Of a stretch of 64,000 nucleotides of DNA, positions 1 through 7,751 are shown piece after piece. The DNA comes from G963664935 sp963664935. GTDB lineage: Bacteria > Pseudomonadota > Gammaproteobacteria > Methylococcales > G963664935. The notes under the pieces are model-generated. The model saw only the letters and a program-made list of their open reading frames with translations. It was not told where the DNA came from and did no database searches. The stretch spans positions 186,001 to 250,000 of the forward strand of contig CAXXSE010000001.1 in assembly GCA_963664935.2 (NCBI GenBank). The letters run 5' to 3'. Made by a program: the position numbers and the translations under genes. Positions within the stretch are counted from its first letter, which is position 1; the number at the start of each line of letters is the position of its first letter.

Positions 1-10
1 GTGACATGAA

Positions 11-487
11 ATGAAACCAAGCGTCTACATTGAGATTTCGATACTGAGTTTCTATTACGAAGTCCGCACCGAACCAGACATGGTTGCTCGGCGTGAATGG
101 ACGCACGAATGGTGGGACGATCACATTGCCGAATATGATGCATACACTAGTGAAGCTGGGATTGAAGAACTTGAGGGTGGTTCGTTCCCTGGTAAAGAGG
201 ACGCACTCAAACTGATGGACAGTCTACCACTCCTTGACATCAACGAACCGATCGCTGACATCGTCGCGACGTACATTTCGCATCATGTCATGCCCAGCGA
301 TCCTGTGGGTGATGCCCTTCATCTTTCAATCGCGTCGTTCCACAAATGCGATTTTCTGGTAACTTGGAACTGTCGTCACTTGGCAAATGCAAACAAGTTC
401 GGCCACATCCGTCGGATCAATACGTTACTCGGTCTATTTGTTCCGGTTATCGTGACGCCGCTTGAACTACTTGGAGAAACGCTATGA
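11..487 (+). CDS. PIN-domain (VapC-like) ribonuclease toxin
   Basis: A 158-residue protein of the PIN-nuclease fold, the family of VapC toxins that cleave RNA with Mg2+ held by acidic residues. What is visible: the N-terminal VYIEISI strand (E8), a mid-protein SEAGIEE helix, the DPVGDALHLSIA helix (D97, D101) and the late LVTWNCRHLANA motif (D114, N120) typical of this PIN subfamily. The length is normal. The stop overlaps the start of the next small ORF by 4 bp (ATGA), so the two are translationally coupled. The toxin precedes its partner here, the reverse of the classic vapBC order. The start lies close to the window edge, so the promoter cannot be judged. The family is secure; toxin activity is inferred. 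Confidence 0.8.
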   Translation: MKPSVYIEISILSFYYEVRTEPDMVARREWTHEWWDDHIAEYDAYTSEAGIEELEGGSFPGKEDALKLMDSLPLLDINEPIADIVATYISHHVMPSDPVGDALHLSIASFHKCDFLVTWNCRHLANANKFGHIRRINTLLGLFVPVIVTPLELLGETL

Positions 488-663
488 AACCCGACCCGGC
501 AATTGATGCTATTCGTAAAGTACGCCATCAAATCTCGGCTTCCGTTGATCATGACCCCCGGAAACTGGTGGAACACTATCGCCAGCTTCAAGGGAGGCAT
601 CAGGATCGAATCGTCTCGCGTAACGTCGAAGAGCCCAAACCGAAAGACGAGAATACTGCATAA
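484..663 (+). CDS. small protein coupled to the PIN toxin (putative antitoxin partner)
   Basis: A 59-residue ORF starting with the ATG that overlaps the toxin stop (ATGA). It is highly charged, with a DAIRKVRHQISA helix, a DPRKLVEHYRQLQ helix and a polar tail. Small proteins of this general shape often follow PIN genes of this subfamily; they may be antitoxins, but they do not resemble AbrB or RHH antitoxins. No DNA-binding motif is obvious. Function is inferred from coupling only. Confidence 0.6.
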   Translation: MKPDPAIDAIRKVRHQISASVDHDPRKLVEHYRQLQGRHQDRIVSRNVEEPKPKDENTA

Positions 664-752
664 CACGGCGCTCATCGTGTCGAGTTAAATCCAGAACTTT
701 GGGAGTTAAAAGGAAGAAATGAAATTAGTTAAAAGGGGTAGTCAAATCAAGT

Positions 753-1079
753 ACCACCCGCATAGCGGGTGGTTTGAGGAAGCCCCCTTGAAGGGGGCTA
801 AGAGCTTATATTTAGGTGGAATCCTCAACCCCAAAGAACTAGCATAACTTTCAATAAATAATTCCACATCAAACTGGAAACATATTTTTGAAACTGCTCT
901 GAATATTAATCCCTTAATGTTCCATCTATTGTTTTTTCCGATGTTTCAGCGTGATCCAATTCTTCTTATTACCTTGACGGATGACCAAGTGAATTTAACA
1001 AATCTTTACGCTGGAACGGCAGAGCCTATTTGCATCGCACCGGCAGAGCCGGTGGCTTAATGTAAGGAGTTAGCTCCTC
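753..1079. repeat. cluster of strong hairpins (IS200/IS605-end-like)
   Basis: In the 0.9-kb gene-free stretch 664-1551 there are two adjacent hairpins (ACCACCCGC/GCGGGTGGT at 753-773 and AGCCCCCTT/AAGGGGGCT at 781-799). About 240 bp further lies a third (CACCGGC-aga-GCCGGTG at 1038-1054), followed by a small one at 1066-1079. Such subterminal hairpins are typical of IS200/IS605 ends and of miniature derivatives that have lost the transposase. No transposase ORF survives between them. The rest, to 1551, contains only a partial GGGTAGCGTCC repeat shared with the RAYT remnant near 6 kb. Confidence 0.35.
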
Positions 1080-1551
1080 TTGGTACAACATGTAGGGGTA
1101 ATCAGTTAGCGAATCTCGGTAAAACACGTAAGGGTGGTCAGTAATCTGCATTTACCGTCGTATCAGGAAGGGTTTACGCCCCGTTTTAATCGTCGTACCC
1201 CTGAACAAAGTCGTGGGTTGGTTTTTCGCAGCCCTACAGAGCACTCAGTTGTTATTGGGACAGTGGTCTGCACAGAAATCGCCCATAGTTCCAGCACAAT
1301 ATATAATATATAGTGGGTGGAGGAGCTAAGTGACTACCCCTTAATATTAATAAAAAAGGGTAGCGTCCGCTTCGATTTTTCTTTGATTTATTCAATTCTG
1401 ACAAAATCCCCGATGAGTACGAAGATCTTATCAAATTTAGCTGTTCCCGGAGACGAAGGCCATAGACGATGAACGGATCATGATTAAACCGAATTGAAGT
1501 CACTGATTCAGGTACAAAGCAAACTGATCGCTAATCGACGGGTTTCTACGA

Positions 1552-2487
1552 TTAGGACTCCTTCTTATCCGATTCCAGCGATAAGCCAAGCTTACCTAAC
1601 AGTTGGTTCATATTCGATAAATCGACAGGTAGTATAATATCGGTGTCGCTGGAAGCGAGCTGGTTCAAGGACTTAAAATATTTCTCAGCAAGACTCAATC
1701 GAATGGCGTGATCGCCACCGGGCATTGAAACCGAATTTCCGATTTTTTCAATCGATCCGGCGGTCGCCTCGGCAATAGCAAGGATCTGTGACGCAAGACC
1801 TTCAGCTTCGTTGATTTGTCTTTGCATTTCTCCTTCGGAAATATTAATCATCTCCATTTTAACGCCTTCCGAGGTATTGATCCGGCTTTGTTTTTCACCT
1901 TCCGATTTAGCGATAATGGCCCGTCGTTCGCGTTCCGCAGTCACCTGTTTTTCCATGGCGCCTTGCACCGTATCCGGCGGTATAATGTTCTTGATCTCGT
2001 AACGGTGCACCGTAATCCCCCATACTTCGCCCACTTCCGCCAGAGTTTGTACGACTTTGCTGCTAATGAGATCCCGTTCTTCAAAGGTGCGGTCCAATTC
2101 CAAAGTTCCGATGATGGAACGTGTAGTCGTTTGCGCAAGCTGCGTAGCGGCGAATTCATAATCCGTTACACCGTAGGTCGCTCTGACGGGGTCGCTGATA
2201 GTCATGTATATGACGCCGTCGACTTCCACTTTGATTTCGTCTCGGGTAAAACACTCCTGCGGAGGCACATCGATAGTTTTTTCGCGAAGATCCTGATCGG
2301 CTTCGACCCGGTCGATAAATGGAATCAAAATGTGAAACCCCGGCCCCAAGGTAGCATGATATTTTCCAAGCCTTTCGACAATTAGTGCTGTTTTGGTTGA
2401 AACCAACCGAAATGCTTTCAAAAAACCGATTAAAACAGTAAGGAACAGTACGCCCCATACCGCAAAGTTAAAAAGATCCGATGTCAT
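1552..2487 (-). CDS. SPFH/band-7 membrane protein (QmcA/stomatin-like)
   Basis: A 311-residue SPFH protein: one N-terminal membrane segment (about residues 8-26), then the band-7 domain starting LIVERLGKYHATLGPGFH, then a charged coiled coil (about 165-235, rich in ERERRAII, EGEKQSR and EGEMQRQ repeats) and a short C-terminal region. These proteins oligomerise at the inner membrane and scaffold microdomains, often controlling FtsH or protein quality. It is the last gene of a minus-strand set with a second SPFH gene and an NfeD gene, the usual partner. A 120-bp repeat separates it from the upstream SPFH gene, so it may have its own promoter. The start is the ATG giving MTSDLFNFAVWG, just before the membrane segment. 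Confidence 0.88.
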   Translation of the reverse strand: MTSDLFNFAVWGVLFLTVLIGFLKAFRLVSTKTALIVERLGKYHATLGPGFHILIPFIDRVEADQDLREKTIDVPPQECFTRDEIKVEVDGVIYMTISDPVRATYGVTDYEFAATQLAQTTTRSIIGTLELDRTFEERDLISSKVVQTLAEVGEVWGITVHRYEIKNIIPPDTVQGAMEKQVTAERERRAIIAKSEGEKQSRINTSEGVKMEMINISEGEMQRQINEAEGLASQILAIAEATAGSIEKIGNSVSMPGGDHAIRLSLAEKYFKSLNQLASSDTDIILPVDLSNMNQLLGKLGLSLESDKKES

Positions 2488-2527
2488 GATGTTATACCTT
2501 CAAAAAAATGGGTGCTGACAAATATTC

Positions 2528-2648
2528 GTAACGATTCAGATTGCCCCTGAAATTCGTCCGTTGAAGGCGAAAAATGTGAGTTTACACTTGTAAATGATCA
2601 TTTTTTAACGCAGTAATGGCGGATTTCAGGGTTGAGATGAATCGTTAC
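2528..2648. repeat. 120-bp miniature inverted-repeat element, copy 1
   Basis: The ends are GTAACGATTCA at 2528 and its inverse TGAATCGTTAC at 2648. Inside are the inverted pair CCCTGAAATTCG / CGGATTTCAGGG and a core with AAAATGTGAGTTTACA and TGATCATTTTTTAA. Two further copies occur in the opposite orientation at 38675-38794 and 53494-53616. This copy ends 2 bp from the stop codon of the upstream SPFH gene. It has no coding capacity and behaves like a MITE or a mobile hairpin. Confidence 0.75.
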
Positions 2649-2650
2649 TC

Positions 2651-3568
2651 TTACTTTCCCGAGCCGGATTCCGTAATATTCTCGGACAGTCCTTTAACGA
2701 TTCCTTTGAGTTGCGCTAAATCCATGGGTAGGACCGAGACCTTGGCGTGTTTCATCATCGATTGGAAATCATCGATGTATTGATCCACCAAGCGCATCTT
2801 AACGGCTAAATCACCGCCTGGTTTTTGTATGGCACCCGCGATTTGTTCAATTCCGGTTGCGGTGGCATTCGCTACTATGGATATCTCCCGTGCCCGGCCT
2901 TTGGCTTCGTTGATGGTTTTTTGTTTTTCGCCCTCCGATAGATTTATGGCTTGTTGCCGTTCCCCCTCGGATATTAAAATTTTTGATTCCTTTTCAGCGG
3001 TGGCCCGGGTGATTTCCGCACGTTTTTCCCGTTCCGCCTCCATTTGTTGTTCAAGCGTATGAACAACATGATTCGATGGTGTGATATTCCGCAGTTCGTA
3101 ACGTAATACCTTAATACCCCAAGGATCGGAAGCTTTGTCAATTTCCCTTACGATCGATTCATTGAGTCCCTCGCGCTCTTTAAAAGCTTGCCCGAGCGTC
3201 AATTTACCAATTTCCGAGCGCATGGTTGTTTGAGCGAGATTGATACTGGCTAACCGGTAGTCACCAATCCCATAACTGGCCTTATGGGCATCTAATACCT
3301 TGATGTACACCAAGCCGTCAACGGACACTTGAATATTATCCCGAGTGATACAACTTTGGGCGGGAATATCCAGGATTTGTTCGCGCATCTCGTGTTTAAA
3401 AGCAATATTATCAATCAATGGAATGAGCAGGTGAAAGCCCGGTGCGAGAGAAGACCGGAATTCACCCAAGCGCTCGATGACCCAATTTTCTCGCATGGGA
3501 ACGACGGCAAAAAGTTTGTAAAGTAGAAACAGACTGACTAATACAAAGATAGTAAATCCGGTTAACAT
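2651..3568 (-). CDS. SPFH/band-7 membrane protein (QmcA-like paralogue)
   Basis: A 305-residue paralogue of the neighbouring SPFH protein. It has an N-terminal membrane helix (about 1-20, MLTGFTIFVLVSLFLLYKLF), a band-7 domain with VIERLGEFRSSLAPGFHLL, a coiled coil with EREKRAEI, EGERQQAI and EGEKQKTI repeats (about 165-220) and a polar tail. It shares domain order with the downstream gene but has clearly diverged, so the duplication is old. Sixteen bases separate it from the upstream NfeD gene, which fits the known SPFH-NfeD pairing in which the OB-fold of NfeD docks on the SPFH ring. The role in membrane microdomain organisation is inferred from the family. Confidence 0.88.
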   Translation of the reverse strand: MLTGFTIFVLVSLFLLYKLFAVVPMRENWVIERLGEFRSSLAPGFHLLIPLIDNIAFKHEMREQILDIPAQSCITRDNIQVSVDGLVYIKVLDAHKASYGIGDYRLASINLAQTTMRSEIGKLTLGQAFKEREGLNESIVREIDKASDPWGIKVLRYELRNITPSNHVVHTLEQQMEAEREKRAEITRATAEKESKILISEGERQQAINLSEGEKQKTINEAKGRAREISIVANATATGIEQIAGAIQKPGGDLAVKMRLVDQYIDDFQSMMKHAKVSVLPMDLAQLKGIVKGLSENITESGSGK

Positions 3569-3583
3569 AGATTTTCTCCTATT

Positions 3584-4099
3584 TTAAGGTTGGTGAATTT
3601 TCGGGACATTCCGATCGACATGCCCACTCTCCATTTGTTCAACGATCCAGACCAAATTCTCTCTGAATAAAATACGGACCCGAGTGCCTTTCAGACAAGG
3701 TACATCGTTGTGGTAATGCCGCGCCACCCATGAAGTCCCTCGAAACGACACGCGACCCTCGCCACCGGCTGGAATGGTTTCAACCACTTCGATAATTTTG
3801 TCATAGGTATCCAAATCTTCATCGGTATTTCCTTTTTCCACGATCGCTGGAAGAAATTGCGTCACGGTGCTACGAAGAGCGAAAAGCATAATGATTGATC
3901 CTATGAACCAGGTCGTAAATGCCTGAATCGCGCTATTGATAAGATCAAAATAAAGAAGTCCCGCGACAAAACAAGCGGATAATCCCAATAGAAAGGTGAT
4001 GCCCCCTGGTAATACAATTTCCGCTAGCATCATGGAAAATCCCGCGACCAACCAAACTAATACGAATGTTGAATGATCCATGGCGTTATCGGAAAGCAA
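3584..4099 (-). CDS. NfeD-family membrane protein (YbbK-like)
   Basis: A 171-residue protein with three hydrophobic segments in the first 80 residues (about 8-28, 31-50, 60-78) followed by a soluble OB-fold. The OB-fold contains the GGEGRVSFRGTSWVAR signature and a KGTRVRILFRENLVWIVE strand set, both diagnostic of NfeD. NfeD proteins partner SPFH proteins in the inner membrane, and two SPFH genes follow directly. The encoded start gives MLSDNAMDHST; the internal ATG at 4081 (MDHSTFVLV) is an equally plausible start, and neither has a strong Shine-Dalgarno sequence. Confidence 0.85.
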   Translation of the reverse strand: MLSDNAMDHSTFVLVWLVAGFSMMLAEIVLPGGITFLLGLSACFVAGLLYFDLINSAIQAFTTWFIGSIIMLFALRSTVTQFLPAIVEKGNTDEDLDTYDKIIEVVETIPAGGEGRVSFRGTSWVARHYHNDVPCLKGTRVRILFRENLVWIVEQMESGHVDRNVPKIHQP

Positions 4100-4436
4100 G
4101 TCATTGAGAAAGATAAAACCGTACCAGTTGATAAATCAGCGAAATGGAGACTACAATGTTTTCTTAAACTGATATTGAGAAGATTATATACTCGTCTATT
4201 TGGGATGACTACAAGAGTCTTTCCAAAACAAATTCAAATTGGAAGACTCTCATTAGCACGTGAAGAATAAATGAACCTAATTACCTTAGCGGAGATACCC
4301 CCATGGGATTGGCCGGAAGACACCGGCAAGATGCTCCTGTTATAAGCATGTCAATACCCAATTTTATCCGTTATCTCTGGTCATATTTACACACAGAATC
4401 CTTCCCCCTGAGATTATCATTCAGTAGACCGGTTTT

Positions 4437-4830
4437 CTATACGGTTTTTTCTTTTAGTTCATCAATCATTTCCGGGATAAAGCCTGGGGAAATAAACCTA
4501 ACCTGTCATATTGGATGTCCACCTGGGGTGGCATCGGTTCAGCTTCATTGAGTATTTCATTCCTCAGGGTATCGGTCAGAGCGCCTTATAGACTTTGGCG
4601 GAGTTTCTGGATAGTACCTCAGGGTGAATCGAAGGTCGCTCTGGCGGAAATTTTGATAACTTCGATCACAGTCATACTTTCGCGGACCGAGACGACAACT
4701 AGCCTGACATATAGGGATATAGGCAGGGCCATCGAATTCTGTTTTAGCTTGATCATGCGCTGACAACATAAGCGCCCCTTGAATCCATACGCAAAGTTCA
4801 TCGCTTGTATGACTGTGAGGCGTTCGCTGC
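4437..4830 (-). pseudogene. decayed coding remnant, cupin-like N-terminal part
   Basis: Between the NfeD and Ada-type genes the minus strand keeps protein-like stretches in shifting frames. Near 4830 it reads TPHSHTSDELCVWIQGAL, a cupin-type metal-binding HxH segment with a following barrel strand, then LSAHDQAKTEFDGPAYI. Near 4470 a different frame ends as FIPEMIDELKEKTV before a stop. No single frame is open throughout, so this is a degraded gene or two fused remnants. The cupin identity rests on the HSH...W pattern only. Confidence 0.4.
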
Positions 4831-5643
4831 TTCCCAACCGAGAATTGCCTGTTTGCGTTCACTGCCCCATCGATACCCGCCAATGATGCCGGTATTTCTG
4901 ATTACTCGGTGGCAAGGAATTAAATAACCGATTGGGTTTCTTGCTATGGCATTGGCAACCGCGCGGGAACCCGACGGTAGCGTGATTGAATCTGCGATTC
5001 GTTGGTATGAAAAGACCTTGCCCGCAGGGATACACAGCAAAGATTTCCATACTTTTACCTGAAAATTGCTGCCACGTACGAACAGATGAAACTTTTTATT
5101 TGAGTCTCTGTGAAGGTCGAATATTTTTTTGCTTAAGGTATCGATGCGTGACCGATTTTCTATGAAATCGGCGTTTGGCCATGCATGTCGTAACGAGTCT
5201 AGTGAATCTTGATGGTTATCCTTACCAATAAAGGATAATTGGCATATTCCTCGGATAGTTGCCCCAATAAAAACATATCCGAACGGACTATGACCGATGC
5301 CATATTCGATTTTCAAATTCATTCCTTCACTCTTGAATTGACCTGGTGATATTGCTTCGAGAGTCACAAAATGGTCGTGCAAGCGGCTCTGACTAGAGAG
5401 CCCCATCTCAAACGAAACATCTAACACGCTGGATTCCTTCAGTAGCTGTTTGGCATGGCTAACGGTCAGGAATTTCAAGAACCGTTTAGGGGTAATACCG
5501 GCCCATTGGCGGAATAGACGCTGAAAATGAAAAGGACTTAAACCTACAGAATTCGCGATCTCCTCAAGGCTTGGTTGAGTTTTTAAGTTCTCATTAATAT
5601 AACGAATGGCTTTCTCAACTTTCTCATAGTGTGTATTCGGCAT
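4798..5643 (-). CDS. AraC-type regulator fused to O6-alkylguanine-DNA alkyltransferase (Ada-like)
   Basis: A 281-residue two-domain protein. Residues about 5-105 are an AraC helix-turn-helix pair (IANSVGLSPFHFQRLFRQW, then VSHAKQLLKESSVLDVSFEMG). Residues 115-272 are an alkylguanine transferase with the methyl-accepting cysteine C244 in IPCHRVI and the arginine/wing segment SGSRAVANAIARNPIGYLI. It lacks the N-terminal zinc/methylphosphotriester domain of E. coli Ada. It can therefore repair O6-methylguanine by suicidal transfer, but it has lost the classical phosphotriester switch; how it senses damage is unknown. The gene is monocistronic as far as can be seen, with a decayed remnant downstream. 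Confidence 0.88.
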   Translation of the reverse strand: MPNTHYEKVEKAIRYINENLKTQPSLEEIANSVGLSPFHFQRLFRQWAGITPKRFLKFLTVSHAKQLLKESSVLDVSFEMGLSSQSRLHDHFVTLEAISPGQFKSEGMNLKIEYGIGHSPFGYVFIGATIRGICQLSFIGKDNHQDSLDSLRHAWPNADFIENRSRIDTLSKKIFDLHRDSNKKFHLFVRGSNFQVKVWKSLLCIPAGKVFSYQRIADSITLPSGSRAVANAIARNPIGYLIPCHRVIRNTGIIGGYRWGSERKQAILGWEAANASQSYKR

Positions 5644-5734
5644 GTTAGGCGCATACAGTCATTGTTGTTAGTTAAACCTGAATCCGTGACTTCACTACAG
5701 CACAAAGCGCAAGTTTTTGAATCCACCGGGAAAA

Positions 5735-6064
5735 AAGGGGCGCTACCCTTTATTGGGTCCTTTCAACCAATCAATCTATCGGATCCACAAGGCAAATTAA
5801 TCAGTATATGAAGTTGTGGGATCACTATTAAATGTACATGGTTCATTAGGCAATACGCTAAAACGTGTACTTTATGAATCGAACAATATTTCCGCAACCA
5901 AGCCAGATAAACCTCTCGATCTTCGTCAAGAAAAAACACATCTTCGCGCCGATTACCTCGCTGTGTAATGTGGTGCGGAAGTCCTGCGAAAACGGTGCGA
6001 GCTATCCTCAGCATCAGCCAAGTATACCCAATACAAAAAAGGGTAGCGTCCCCTTATTTCCACG
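5735..6064. mobile_element. RAYT-associated element remnant with inverted GGGTAGCGTCC ends
   Basis: The left end (about 5735-5760) and the right end (about 6030-6062) are imperfect inverted copies of one sequence built on AGGGGACGCTACCCTT followed by ATTGGGT. Between them lies a truncated REP-type transposase. A solitary copy of the same end motif occurs near 1355-1370. The arrangement fits a REP-associated tyrosine transposase unit with a large internal deletion. Confidence 0.55.
5763..6014 (-). pseudogene. truncated REP-associated tyrosine transposase (RAYT, Y1_Tnp)
   Basis: The frame encodes the first 60 or so residues of a Y1 transposase: ARTVFAGLPHHITQRGNRR, then DVFFLDEDREVYLAWL, then the HUH motif region YCLMNHVHLIVIP. 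The asparagine-proline spacing before the HVH (normally MPNHVH) is shortened, and the reading diverges immediately afterwards into unrelated sequence ending at the inverted repeat. The catalytic tyrosine half is gone, so it is inactive. RAYTs mobilise REP palindromes; the flanking inverted repeats are the likely substrates. Confidence 0.7.
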
Positions 6065-7621
6065 ATAACTACGCATAAAGACCGAACGAATCGCTCAAAC
6101 AGACGTAAAAAACAAGCCGATTAGCGTGGTGTTTATACACAGGATTAAAAAATCGCATTCGTATACGGTTACCGGTTTACAGTTCTTTAAAGCATTCCGT
6201 CATGCCTGAAGCATCCTTGAAATTGATTTCAACGCTTGAATAACCTATTTTGCAATCTCGAATCTGAAAATATGGAATCCATTCACTGGTTATGGTTCGA
6301 ATTGGCGCTGATTCGTCTCAATATTTTATAAACCGTCAACCGATAACCGTGAACGGTTTCAAATAAAGTTGTCCTTGTTTTGGTTTGAAAGGTTCGCTTT
6401 AATCAGCTTGAGTAGACACCGCCCTGTCCCAGCGCTGCGCGTTTCCGCCGTGATCATTTTCAAAGGTTTGCTTATCAACTAGCGCGGCTATTCCCTTCAA
6501 TAGCTACTCCCCACTTTAAACAGGCTTGGGTAACGGGTTACCCTTGGTTGTCACCTTGTAAGATGGGATCGATGGCGGGGGTTTAATTGGTAATCCGATG
6601 TCATAGCCTGGTTTACCGGTGGTGTTTGTTCACTGCGTTCACTCAAACTTTTGTGGCAAGCATCAGAAAGGCGGCAATAATTTGGAAGTAAAGAACTCAA
6701 TTTGCAATGTTGGTGACGCCCTTAGGCGTATTCCGCCCACTCCAAGCCCAGTTATTATCATCGGATGATATTGACTGGGTTGTCGATTTTTGGACGATTG
6801 ATCTTTGTCTGCTACCGACCCAAACCGATCATTGAAGATAAATATCTAAACGGCTGGTACGGCTCCAAAGCGGACGGTAAGGAATTTGGGACGAATGACT
6901 GCTTTCGGCCATGAACGGTCATTCAAACGTAATATTCAATCCCCTGAAAAGAGGCAAAAATTAAATTTTCTTTGTCTCTAATTATTGGTGTGGTTGTTCG
7001 AAAGGTAACAATTCGTAATTAGCGACCCTACCCCGTTTTCCCAAAATCCCATGACTAATTCTGTAATGGGTTTGACTCCAACGAGATAACGGCGATGAAA
7101 TAAAAACGCTTCATGTTCTTGGCCGGATCGCGTTTTTCAAGATAAATCCTGTTCACGCCTCCTCCTTTATGGCTTCCCTGCCTTTCGACATATGAGTTTT
7201 ATCCGATAAAGGTATCAAATATTCCGTAGGAATTTATGCTGGCGAATGATTCGACCACAGTTGTGCTGGATGTGCCGATTCTATTTATTGCAAATGACCT
7301 AGCGAATTTCCACACCAAACTAAGGTTTGTTTTCCAAACCCATTTCCCTCTTTTAAGTCCATCTTGTTCGCTTGAAAACGAGAGACGATCAGATCGCAGG
7401 CTTTTAAAACAATGATTTCAGATCATTCGTTGAATAAGCAAAGACAGTTTATTCAAAAGTCCCGTACTGTCGGGATGTTTTCATTTGAGCAGAATATAGA
7501 TACCAAGGTTTAGTGGCGATAATTTAAAATTTATTACATATAAAACACTATTTCTATAGATAAATTAAATAATTAAGTTACGTATTGTTTACGCACACAA
7601 GCTCTAATATATCTGCTTAAT
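6065..7621. other. 1.55-kb gene-free region with repeat fragments
   Basis: No frame longer than a shadow ORF is protein-like here. Visible pieces are inverted ACCGTCAACCGATAACCG-type stretches near 6160-6360 and a fragment (6383-6455) matching half of the element at 41587-41853, including its TAGACxCCGC..CTGTCCCAGCG core. A copy of the GACTGCTTTCGGCCATGAACGGTCATTC intergenic motif occurs at about 6897-6930. The rest looks like decayed sequence of unknown origin. Confidence 0.5.
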
Positions 7622-7646
7622 ATAGCCATTAATGGCTATTTTTTTA
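7622..7646 (+). terminator. rho-independent terminator-like hairpin
   Basis: ATAGCCAT and ATGGCTAT flank a 2-nt loop and are followed by a run of seven T. It stands about 105 bp before the peroxidase gene with no gene upstream in this orientation. It may insulate the peroxidase promoter or be the relic terminator of a lost gene. Confidence 0.55.
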
Positions 7647-7751
7647 CCATTCTGATTGTGGTATAAAACCATCACATCTAAATAATAATTTTATTTATAA
7701 ATTTTTTCTAGATGAAAATGTTATTTTTATAAAAAAAATAGGTGAAATAGA

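Noticed and set aside
1816..2385. Long plus-strand ORF (189 codons) opposite the first SPFH gene
   Set aside because: Antisense shadow of a well-supported gene; its protein has no domain character.
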